Positions 7,521 through 14,376 of a stretch of DNA of 38,751 nucleotides are shown here, in pieces. Under the pieces are notes generated by a model. The model had not been told where the DNA came from. It saw only the letters and a program-made list of their open reading frames with translations, and searched no databases. The DNA is from a virus: positions 1-38,751 of the IMG/VR virus record IMGVR_UViG_3300025707_000368; one strand, given 5' to 3'. Position 1 is the first letter of the stretch, and each line of letters opens with the position of its first letter. A program made the translations under genes and the position numbers.

Positions 7521-8287
7521 ACTTCAATTCCCAACCTGTTTAAATCTTCTTTTAATAAAATGTCTAATTTTATATTTGGATTACACTTTCGTATCGCTTT
7601 AAACTTATCTTTACTGATTGAATAATGGTAGTCATTTTTCACATCAACATATCTATCTTCTGTAATTAAATAAAAGTCTGGTAAATAACTATGTTTGTTT
7701 CCGTTCATTGTATATGGAATTGTTCCCCTATGAGCTTTAAATGGAATATTATTCTTGTCTAAATACTCTACATATTTTAGTTCCCAAGTTCCTTGACATT
7801 TTACAATTCTACCAGATTTAGTTTCATAATCCCACCATTTAGATTGTCCGACATTTACACCGTCCATTTTACCTTCTCTCCAAGCTCTCCTTGTTCCTTC
7901 TGAATATTTCTTACGAAGTTCTTCACCACCACCATTTTTAAATATTTCTGTTCGTGTCTTACTCATTTTCAATCTTGCTTCAAGTTGTTTCATACCATTT
8001 TTCATACCGACATTAATTTTACCTTTTGTCTTTTTACTCAGTTTCCTAAATTGGTCACTCCACATCTTATCTGCTGTTTCTTGTCCATACTTTTCAATCC
8101 AAACATCTTTTACTGAACGGCCATACATTGGATTACTCTTACCAACCAAAGAAGGTCTATTTTTTCTTGCTGAACAAGGTCTGCATAATTTATCATACTT
8201 AACACCATCTAAATATGTGTATTTATCCAAGTGTTTTACCACTTCTTTACATTTAGGACAAGTTCTATTATATGTTTTTCTTTTCAT
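7517..8287 (-). CDS. Homing endonuclease: zinc knuckle, NUMOD3, PD-(D/E)XK/Vsr-like domain
   Basis: A 256-residue protein with CxxC pairs at Cys10/Cys13 and Cys35/Cys38, and a NUMOD3 motif GKSNPMYGRS at about 49-58. A linker with further basic repeats follows. The C-terminal nuclease domain has WELKYVEYLD, then Pro203-Asp204 in LPDFYL and Asp215-Val-Lys217 in YVDVK, the PD...DxK pattern seen in Vsr-like homing endonucleases such as the I-Bth0305I group. It would cut an empty allele and promote its own spread. Fragments of a common gene end flank it (7097-7360 and 8340-8426), consistent with an insertion event. A 31-nt leader carries the shared 15-bp element. Confidence 0.85.
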   Translation of the reverse strand: MKRKTYNRTCPKCKEVVKHLDKYTYLDGVKYDKLCRPCSARKNRPSLVGKSNPMYGRSVKDVWIEKYGQETADKMWSDQFRKLSKKTKGKINVGMKNGMKQLEARLKMSKTRTEIFKNGGGEELRKKYSEGTRRAWREGKMDGVNVGQSKWWDYETKSGRIVKCQGTWELKYVEYLDKNNIPFKAHRGTIPYTMNGNKHSYLPDFYLITEDRYVDVKNDYHYSISKDKFKAIRKCNPNIKLDILLKEDLNRLGIEV

Positions 8288-8313
8288 TTGGTTTCCAAGT
8301 TAAATGTTTTCCT

Positions 8314-8328
8314 ATATTAATAAGTATC
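8314..8328 (-). promoter_or_regulatory. Second copy of the 15-bp endonuclease-leader element
   Basis: This is identical to 277-291 on the same strand. It lies about 27 nt upstream of the endonuclease ATG at 8287. See the first copy for interpretation. Confidence 0.4.
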
Positions 8329-8339
8329 TGAAACTAAAA

Positions 8340-8426
8340 TTATTCATCATCAGGATTAACAACAGCTCTACCTACTAATTGTTCCCAATCTCTTTCTGGT
8401 CTTACTTCTAAATTAGTTTTCCACAT
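8340..8426 (-). pseudogene. Gene-end fragment matching the tail of 7097-7360
   Basis: A 28-codon frame from an ATG at 8426 encodes MWKTNLEVRPERDWEQLVGR followed by AVVNPDDE. The central RDWExxxGRAVV matches the last residues of the gene at 7097-7360 (RDWEDMKGRAVV). There is no obvious RBS. It is best explained as a duplicated or displaced gene end beside a mobile endonuclease. A very small functional peptide is possible but less likely. Confidence 0.5.
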
Positions 8427-8450
8427 AACCGAGTCCTACAATACCTATAT

Positions 8451-8846
8451 TTACTTCCCCCACTTGTCTCTTCCCACTATAGTTGCCATAATACCATAGT
8501 TACTAACATCGAGATAGGCATCTTCAACAGGTTCGTCTTTTACAGCTGACTTTCTGTTATTCAACAGTAATGTTTTAACTCGTTGTATTTTGTCATTCAT
8601 CCTGAAAAAAAGACCGATTAGGGATAATCTTACTTCTTCAGGTGTTTGTAATTGTGTACCAACACTAATATTGCCAGGGCCGTAATCGTGTTGCTTATGT
8701 AAGAACAATTCATATTGTTCTCTTTGAATCTTCTTGAACTCTTGGGTCATTTCAGGCCATTCGAGTTCCATTTGTTCTACTATTGACAGACTATCATCAT
8801 CCTTAGTATACTTTCTAACTGTCTTAGAATCTGTTATCACTTTCAT
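8451..8846 (-). CDS. DUF1599 / Nmad1-type nucleotide-modification-associated protein
   Basis: A 131-residue protein with the family pattern: a helix ending HDYGPGNISVG (residues 53-63), the polar helix LFFRMNDKIQRVKTLL, then DEPVEDAYLDVSNYGIMA. These motifs define the DUF1599 / nucleotide modification associated domain 1 family, common in phages with modified DNA, whose reaction is not established. It has its own strong sigma70-type promoter (8874-8903) and a GGAG RBS, so it is likely an early gene. The acidic HDYG and DEPxED residues suggest a metal-binding, MazG-like pocket. Confidence 0.8.
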   Translation of the reverse strand: MKVITDSKTVRKYTKDDDSLSIVEQMELEWPEMTQEFKKIQREQYELFLHKQHDYGPGNISVGTQLQTPEEVRLSLIGLFFRMNDKIQRVKTLLLNNRKSAVKDEPVEDAYLDVSNYGIMATIVGRDKWGK

Positions 8847-8873
8847 CTATTTTACTCCTATTTTACATACTTG

Positions 8874-8903
8874 AATATACAACACAAAACCTATATAAGT
8901 CAA
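8874..8903 (-). promoter_or_regulatory. Early sigma70-type promoter
   Basis: The minus strand reads GCTTGACTTATATAGG with -35 TTGACT (8898-8903), an 18-nt spacer and -10 TATATT (8874-8879). The block GCTTGACTT recurs at three other sites with the same -10, which makes chance unlikely. It drives the DUF1599 gene and overlaps the end of the clpP-like gene. Confidence 0.8.
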
Positions 8904-9487
8904 GCTATTTTATCAATTATTCCATACTCTAAACACATTTGTGCGGTTAGATATGTATCATTTCTTTGAATCTTTTTCCAAAAGGATGCATCTTTATTTG
9001 ATACTTCTCCTAAAATTGAATTTATATTTTTCTGTAAATCTTTTAGATGGTCAACACCTTTCATCACATCTGTAGTTTTACCTGCCTCAAATGCTGAACC
9101 CTCGTGTACCATAACGGTTGAGTTCGTACTCATTGACCTTACTCCTGTACCACAAGCTAACAATACCGAAGCGGCACTCATACAAGTTCCAATACAATGT
9201 GTGTTTACTTTAACTGGTAAACTTCTTATGAAATCAACCAACCCCAACATTGCATAAACATCACCACCATATGAAGTTATATTCATATTGATAGATTTTT
9301 CTGGATTACATCTTAATAAATAATCTAACTTGATTTGTACTGAATATACACTATCAATTTCAAACTCGTGGTTCATCCAAGTAGTATTGGTATCTGAATT
9401 AACACCCCACTCTATTTCTTTCATATAAAATGATTGTTCTTTTTTATAGTCCATAATATCTATTTGTTTTTCCATTACTTGCTCCAT
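8900..9487 (-). CDS. ClpP-like serine protease
   Basis: A 195-residue ClpP-fold peptidase. The catalytic triad can be placed at Ser104 (GTCMSAASVLL), His128 (MVHEGSA) and Asp177 (QRNDTYLTAQ), and the typical end CLEYGIIDKI is present. The substrate-binding segment ITSYGGDVYAMLGLVD (residues 70-85) matches the SxGG region. Length equals bacterial ClpP. It could serve as a capsid-maturation (prohead) protease, as ClpP-like proteins do in some phages, or could hijack host ClpX/ClpA degradation. No ATPase partner or capsid gene is in the window to choose between them. It overlaps gp62 by 13 nt. Confidence 0.88.
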   Translation of the reverse strand: MEQVMEKQIDIMDYKKEQSFYMKEIEWGVNSDTNTTWMNHEFEIDSVYSVQIKLDYLLRCNPEKSINMNITSYGGDVYAMLGLVDFIRSLPVKVNTHCIGTCMSAASVLLACGTGVRSMSTNSTVMVHEGSAFEAGKTTDVMKGVDHLKDLQKNINSILGEVSNKDASFWKKIQRNDTYLTAQMCLEYGIIDKIA

Positions 9488-9903
9488 ATTTTTTTCAATT
9501 CCTTATCAGTTACACCATATTTCATTATGATGGATGTAACTTGTTCTTTGGTTAATATCTCTAAGTACTGTTCTACTTCTCTTGTACTACATTGAAAGTA
9601 ATCCACTAAGTGTTCCATTGCCCACTTCTCAACTTTAGATTTCTTCTTTGATTTCGTGTACTTCAAGAAAGTTCTACCTCTTGGTAATACATCTATATAA
9701 AACTGATAAAGATTCTTTGGTTTTATTTCCCAATATTTTTGAATCTCATTTACAACTTGTATCCATTCTGATTTCATACTAAGAAATCTATGAACCATAT
9801 AGTTGCTGAAAGTTTTCTTATCACCCTCTTCAAGTGAATCCCAATACAAAGTGTTTTGTACATTTGTTATTTGTTTTATGTGGTCGAATAATGATTTAGA
9901 CAT
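9475..9903 (-). CDS. 62: Clamp-loader small subunit, gp62-like
   Basis: A 142-residue protein with the T4 gp62-type layout: an N-terminal LFDHIKQITNVQNTLYWDSL, the block FSNYMVHRFLSMKSEWIQVV, and LYQFYIDVLPRGRTFLKYTK. These match the family that joins four gp44 ATPases to load the gp45 clamp. In T4 genes 62 and 44 are adjacent; here about 8.4 kb of accessory genes separate them. It is followed directly, with overlap, by the ClpP-like gene. Assignment rests on motif recall rather than alignment. Confidence 0.8.
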   Translation of the reverse strand: MSKSLFDHIKQITNVQNTLYWDSLEEGDKKTFSNYMVHRFLSMKSEWIQVVNEIQKYWEIKPKNLYQFYIDVLPRGRTFLKYTKSKKKSKVEKWAMEHLVDYFQCSTREVEQYLEILTKEQVTSIIMKYGVTDKELKKIWSK

Positions 9904-9954
9904 AATAACCTTTTGATATATATAAATAGTTTAAAATAAATTGAAACTGTGTGT

Positions 9955-10524
9955 TTATTTCCAAGTATCACCATTCATCCATGTAATTAGTGAATATCGT
10001 ATTCCATTTGTAATTGGTGTTATTCTATGTGATAGAAATGCAGGAAATATAATTATACTACCTCGTGTTCTTGTAGCGGTATAATTACTTTCTCCAGTTT
10101 CATTAGTAATTCCAAATTCTAAATCTCCACCATCATAACTATTTCCATCACTCAACTGAACAATAGCAGTTAATTTTCGTGTAGAAATTTCTTTTGCTCC
10201 ACTATCAGTATGCCATTTGTATCTACCACCTTGTGTATATTTTAATAACTTAACTTCTTCCATTTCTTTAATATCATAATTGTATGTGGAAACATTTGCC
10301 AATTCAAAAACCATTTTTAATTTATTAGTTAATTTTTCATCATCAAGTACAAGTTCTCTTGTATTACGAACTTCTTTATTAAGTAAATTTTTATCATAAG
10401 TTCCAGCAAGTTCTGAATCTTTTGATTCTTTACTTTCAAAATATTCAATTAACTCTATACATTGACTTTCTGATAGAAAATTATCTCTATGAATAACAAA
10501 CTGAAATTTATCATTAGTAATCAT
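9955..10524 (-). CDS. 2OG-Fe(II) oxygenase, PKHD/prolyl-4-hydroxylase type (copy 1)
   Basis: A 189-residue double-stranded beta-helix oxygenase. The iron triad is His105 and Asp107 (YKWHTDSG) and His166 (FLSHRITP); Arg176 (NGIRYSL) would bind 2-oxoglutarate. The GGDLEF strand is also typical. Such enzymes hydroxylate protein side chains or small substrates using O2 and 2-oxoglutarate. It is related to the copies at 12674 and 13257, and all three end in a similar (I/V)GNTF/GDTW(F) tail. Its ATG shares a base with the radical SAM stop (TAATG), so the two are co-translated. The target is unknown; a structural protein is plausible. Confidence 0.9.
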   Translation of the reverse strand: MITNDKFQFVIHRDNFLSESQCIELIEYFESKESKDSELAGTYDKNLLNKEVRNTRELVLDDEKLTNKLKMVFELANVSTYNYDIKEMEEVKLLKYTQGGRYKWHTDSGAKEISTRKLTAIVQLSDGNSYDGGDLEFGITNETGESNYTATRTRGSIIIFPAFLSHRITPITNGIRYSLITWMNGDTWK

Positions 10525-12674
10525 TAATATCTTCCAGTCGTTGCAGTTCTTGCTATATTTATTTTATATTTATCTACATTAAGTGAATCCATATATAAAT
10601 CGTTAACAACTTTATTATCAGAATAATCCCTATCAAAATTACCACTTATTTCAAATGTTTCATCCAATTCTAATTCATTCACATTTTTAATATTTAAATA
10701 CTTTCTATCTTCTTCATCTACATTAATTTTAAAATCTACTTTCAAATTAAAATCTGAATTTGGTTTGGTTTCAAAATTAATATTAATAATAAACGAAGTG
10801 TCCTTTAAATTAAATACTTTAAAATTATCTGTCATACCAAATTCTAAATTAACATTCTTTTGTAAACTATATATCAACCATACAAATCCTTTAACTTCAT
10901 CAATTAATGAATTTATTAAAATTTCTTTAAAAGAAGATTCTCCTGATGATGGTGTTAAAAAAGAGTTTTTAAAAATACTATCATCTGAAACATTACTGTT
11001 ACTTCCATCACTTTGAAAATTATAAAATGATGTATCCATTGCCCATGATTGAGCCTTTGGCATAGTTTCATCTTGAGCCTCACCAATTGGTTTTGACATA
11101 TCTTCATCTTTAACCAATCCTCTTTGATTTATTTTAAAAATATTCAAGAATAAATCTGTTAAATGTGCTCTTAAATGTCTACTAAAAATGTTATTTCTAT
11201 AATCATTACTTATCCAATTTTTAAGTAAATTTTCATCCTTTGAGATATCAAAAACATCTCTTTCTGTATCAAGTGGTGTATCCACTAAGGCATCTGTACC
11301 TTTCATTAAATTAATTCTACCAGATTTTTCAACATCACATTTAAAATTATGTTTAGTATCAAACAAAAACTTTAAACTACTTATAAAATCAACAGTAGTT
11401 TCTCTTGGATATCCAGGTATCCATCCCGCATCAAATGCAATTTTATCATCTTTTGTAACTGCATCTAAATACATTTTAATAACATCAGGAGTTTGGTTCT
11501 TTTCCATTAGTGCTAAAGTTTTTGGAACTCCATTCTCTACTCCAATATTCATATAAACCAATCCAGATTTTCTTGATTCATCTAAAAACTTCTCATTCAT
11601 TTTTTTATGAGTTCTAAAATAACCACCGTATCTTATTTTTGGTAATTCTCCCTTGTCAATTAAGTCATTCAATACATCAACAAATTTTTTATAATTACTT
11701 ATTGAACCATTTATCAATGAATCTGTAAACCAAAAATTTTCAACTCCATATTCTTTATTTAATTTTGTTATATCTTCAATTAACTTTTCAGGACTTCTGT
11801 ATCTATACAATCGAGTCTCACTACAAAAAGTACATTTAAAAGTACATCCTCTCGAACCTTGAATTGGTACTGTCAACTTTGGGCCAAAATCTGATGTTTT
11901 ATCTTCTTTTCTAATTTCAGTATAACCTTTTAAAACTTCTTCACTCCAAGTTGGTGTACTTAAAGTATTCAAATTCATTATCTGTAAATTGCCAGTATAA
12001 ACTGGGGTTCTACCACTACGACCTGGTAGTAATGCCGTTGCAAATGATGGTCTTAACTTATCCCACTTCCAAATTCCACTTGTATTTTCATAACTTCCAG
12101 TTTCTATTAAATCAGTTGCTAAATCTACAATGGTTTTCTCTCCTTCATTTGTACCACAACCTATGTCAATAAATTCTCTATACTTTCCTTTTCCTGGAAT
12201 ATCTCCATATCCTTCCTGTGTTTGGAATTTTTTAGAACTTTCAACTAACCCACCATTTTCACCATACCAACAAAATGGACCACCATACCATATATGTATA
12301 TTGGGATTAATTTGTCTTAAATAACGAGCAAGATAATCTGTTGTCATGATGTTTGATGAATATGTAGTAAAACTAACTACATCATATTCCGATAATTCTT
12401 TTATTATATCAAACCAAAATTCTTGAAACAATGGAACAATTTCTTCCCAAAAAACTTGTTTTGTACTCCAGGGATTATCTTGTGTCCATTTTTTGAAATA
12501 CTCTTTATGATTATTTTTTAAATACAATGAACTCATCATATTAATATCATATTGAGTTGAATTAAAACCTGCCTCCGTTAAGGCTGTATTTAAACTACCT
12601 AATGCAAATGAAGGTGTTGCTATAGACCATTGTGGACAAATACATAATGCTATTTTTAAATCTTCTTTTTTCAT
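10524..12674 (-). CDS. B12-binding-domain radical SAM enzyme
   Basis: A 716-residue enzyme. The N-terminal Rossmann-like domain (ALCICPQWS..., then YDVVSFTTYSSN and HIWYGGPFCW) resembles a cobalamin-binding domain, although the classical DxHxxG histidine motif is not visible. The radical SAM core follows with the CX3CX2C cluster site CTFKCTFC (Cys277, 281, 284). The last 200 residues form an unrecognised beta-rich domain. The start is chosen at 12674 because its ATG overlaps the upstream TGA (TGATG); a longer frame starting at 12701 has a poor junction. It sits between 2OG oxygenases and probably modifies the same substrate by methylation or another radical reaction. Confidence 0.87.
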   Translation of the reverse strand: MKKEDLKIALCICPQWSIATPSFALGSLNTALTEAGFNSTQYDINMMSSLYLKNNHKEYFKKWTQDNPWSTKQVFWEEIVPLFQEFWFDIIKELSEYDVVSFTTYSSNIMTTDYLARYLRQINPNIHIWYGGPFCWYGENGGLVESSKKFQTQEGYGDIPGKGKYREFIDIGCGTNEGEKTIVDLATDLIETGSYENTSGIWKWDKLRPSFATALLPGRSGRTPVYTGNLQIMNLNTLSTPTWSEEVLKGYTEIRKEDKTSDFGPKLTVPIQGSRGCTFKCTFCSETRLYRYRSPEKLIEDITKLNKEYGVENFWFTDSLINGSISNYKKFVDVLNDLIDKGELPKIRYGGYFRTHKKMNEKFLDESRKSGLVYMNIGVENGVPKTLALMEKNQTPDVIKMYLDAVTKDDKIAFDAGWIPGYPRETTVDFISSLKFLFDTKHNFKCDVEKSGRINLMKGTDALVDTPLDTERDVFDISKDENLLKNWISNDYRNNIFSRHLRAHLTDLFLNIFKINQRGLVKDEDMSKPIGEAQDETMPKAQSWAMDTSFYNFQSDGSNSNVSDDSIFKNSFLTPSSGESSFKEILINSLIDEVKGFVWLIYSLQKNVNLEFGMTDNFKVFNLKDTSFIININFETKPNSDFNLKVDFKINVDEEDRKYLNIKNVNELELDETFEISGNFDRDYSDNKVVNDLYMDSLNVDKYKINIARTATTGRY

Positions 12675-13264
12675 CACACAAAAGTATCTCCTACAGCCCA
12701 AGTAACTAAAGAATATCTATGTCCATTTGTAATTGGTTTTACTTCATGTCCATAAAATGATGGAAATATTAAAGCCCTGCCCTTTCTTGATTCAATGTGT
12801 GTACCATCGAAAAACTTAAATTCACCACCTTGATAATCCACTCCCTCATTACTTAAAAATATAATTATAGTTAACTTAACTACAGTAAAAGGATCAATGG
12901 GATGGAAATCTGAATGTGGTGTATACCAGTCCTCTCCATCATATCTATGCCCCATAAGTTTATTTTTATATATACCTGAAATATTATATTTGAAAGATGT
13001 CGTGTTGGCTATTTCAATCAAACTCCAAATTTTATCTAAATATTTTTGTTCTTCAATATCAGCAATGTTTAACTTACAAATCTCATCGTCCATCATTGGT
13101 TGTTCTTCAACAATAGAATACGAACCTACTTTTGGTTTTGCATTATTATCAATATATTTTCGTACTTCATTACATTCATCTTCAGTAAAGAAATTATCTC
13201 TTGTTAACCACCATCTAAATGATGGATTTTTTTTAAGAGTATCTATATCTATTGGTTTATACAA
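12674..13264 (-). CDS. 2OG-Fe(II) oxygenase (copy 2)
   Basis: A 196-residue paralogue of the oxygenases at 9955 and 13257. The iron ligands are His117 and Asp119 (YTPHSDFH) and His173 (FYGHEVKP), and the 2OG-binding residue is Arg183 (NGHRYSL). The DNFFTEDECNEV N-terminal motif is shared with the other copies. No ATG fits: the frame begins at a TTG (13264) that overlaps the end of copy 3 by 8 nt, so a TTG start is inferred. It is translationally coupled to the downstream radical SAM gene. Confidence 0.88.
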   Translation of the reverse strand: MYKPIDIDTLKKNPSFRWWLTRDNFFTEDECNEVRKYIDNNAKPKVGSYSIVEEQPMMDDEICKLNIADIEEQKYLDKIWSLIEIANTTSFKYNISGIYKNKLMGHRYDGEDWYTPHSDFHPIDPFTVVKLTIIIFLSNEGVDYQGGEFKFFDGTHIESRKGRALIFPSFYGHEVKPITNGHRYSLVTWAVGDTFV

Positions 13265-13859
13265 AAGTATTTCCTATTATAAATTCTTGTAATGAATATC
13301 TAACACCACTTGTAACTGGTGTAACTCTGTGAAATAACAATGGACAAAATATTAATAATGTTCCTTTTTCTTTTGGCATTTCATAAAATTCTAAAGTCTT
13401 TGGGTCTTGTATTGCTAATTGTGTAGAACCACCTTCATATTCGCTTGGAGCTGATAATTGAAGTATTGTAACTAATTTTCTTCTTGAACTCTTACCATTA
13501 TTAAAATCTGAATGCCATGTGTAAAAATTATCTGATTTATATTCAATCAATTTTATATTATTTTCTGGTTCTTGTATATGAAGATTCCAAGATAAATGAT
13601 TACACATCTTAGCCGCAATAAATAATTTCTGTTGTAATGAACTATAATCCCCTACAACATAATCTCTCATATCTTTGTGTAAATACCATTCTGTAACATC
13701 TCTAAAATCTGTATTGTGATCATCACCAAAGTGGTCATCTAAACAACCTTGTTCACTTTTTTCGGTATTCTTTATTCTTTCAACCAACTCATCACACTCA
13801 TCATTTGTGAGAAAATCTGGTTTACTCATATACCACTGCCAATTATTATTCTGATTCAT
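13257..13859 (-). CDS. 2OG-Fe(II) oxygenase (copy 3)
   Basis: A 200-residue paralogue with His116 and Asp118 (YTWHSDFN), His177 (LLFHRVTP) and Arg187 (SGVRYSL), and the shared PDFLTNDECDEL start. The EYEGGSTQLAI strand corresponds to GGDLEF in copy 1. The sequences have diverged well beyond recent duplication, which suggests different substrates or positions rather than redundancy. It overlaps the SGNH hydrolase gene upstream by 14 nt. Confidence 0.88.
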   Translation of the reverse strand: MNQNNNWQWYMSKPDFLTNDECDELVERIKNTEKSEQGCLDDHFGDDHNTDFRDVTEWYLHKDMRDYVVGDYSSLQQKLFIAAKMCNHLSWNLHIQEPENNIKLIEYKSDNFYTWHSDFNNGKSSRRKLVTILQLSAPSEYEGGSTQLAIQDPKTLEFYEMPKEKGTLLIFCPLLFHRVTPVTSGVRYSLQEFIIGNTFV

Positions 13860-14361
13860 CTATCCATCCTTTTAAATAATCTGCAAAAATTCTATGTCCT
13901 TTTTCATTTGGATGTCCATTTTCACAAAAAACCTCATCTAAACTATTTTTATCTTGTGTTATAACCTCATAAAAAGCTTTGTCTGTAAAATTATTAATAT
14001 TTAAATCTTTTTGTGTTTTACCAAATGAAAAAAATAATATGTGTTCTACTCCAAGTGATTGTAAAAATGCCTGAAATAAAATTATATCATACATTTCCCA
14101 ATCATATTTAGAACGACTTTCAGCAGTAAATCCTACAATAAATATCGTTTCATTAAGAAGTTTTTGATTCTTATAAATCCACTTCATAGTATTAACTATG
14201 ATTGTCTCATTACTACAACCACATATTGCCAAATTTATTTCTTTTAAATTTAATTCATCTGATAATAAATGACTAAATCTCGATTTCTTTTTAAATTTAA
14301 GTTCATCTCCCTCAACCCAACTACAACCATTCACATATAGAATTTTTTTATTTAAAACCAT
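13846..14361 (-). CDS. SGNH/GDSL-type hydrolase
   Basis: A 171-residue alpha/beta hydrolase. Block I is YVNGCSWVEGDE with the nucleophile Ser in GCSW (about residue 13). Block II is the GCSNETI loop (a GxxN-like element). The C-terminal block has GHPNEKGHRIFADYL, giving the catalytic His. Family members remove acyl groups or cleave carbohydrate esters. In this island it could deacetylate or esterify a glycan, or act on the host surface. There is no signal peptide, so any exterior role would require packaging in the virion. Confidence 0.8.
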   Translation of the reverse strand: MVLNKKILYVNGCSWVEGDELKFKKKSRFSHLLSDELNLKEINLAICGCSNETIIVNTMKWIYKNQKLLNETIFIVGFTAESRSKYDWEMYDIILFQAFLQSLGVEHILFFSFGKTQKDLNINNFTDKAFYEVITQDKNSLDEVFCENGHPNEKGHRIFADYLKGWIDESE

Positions 14362-14376
14362 TACTTTATATTAAAG

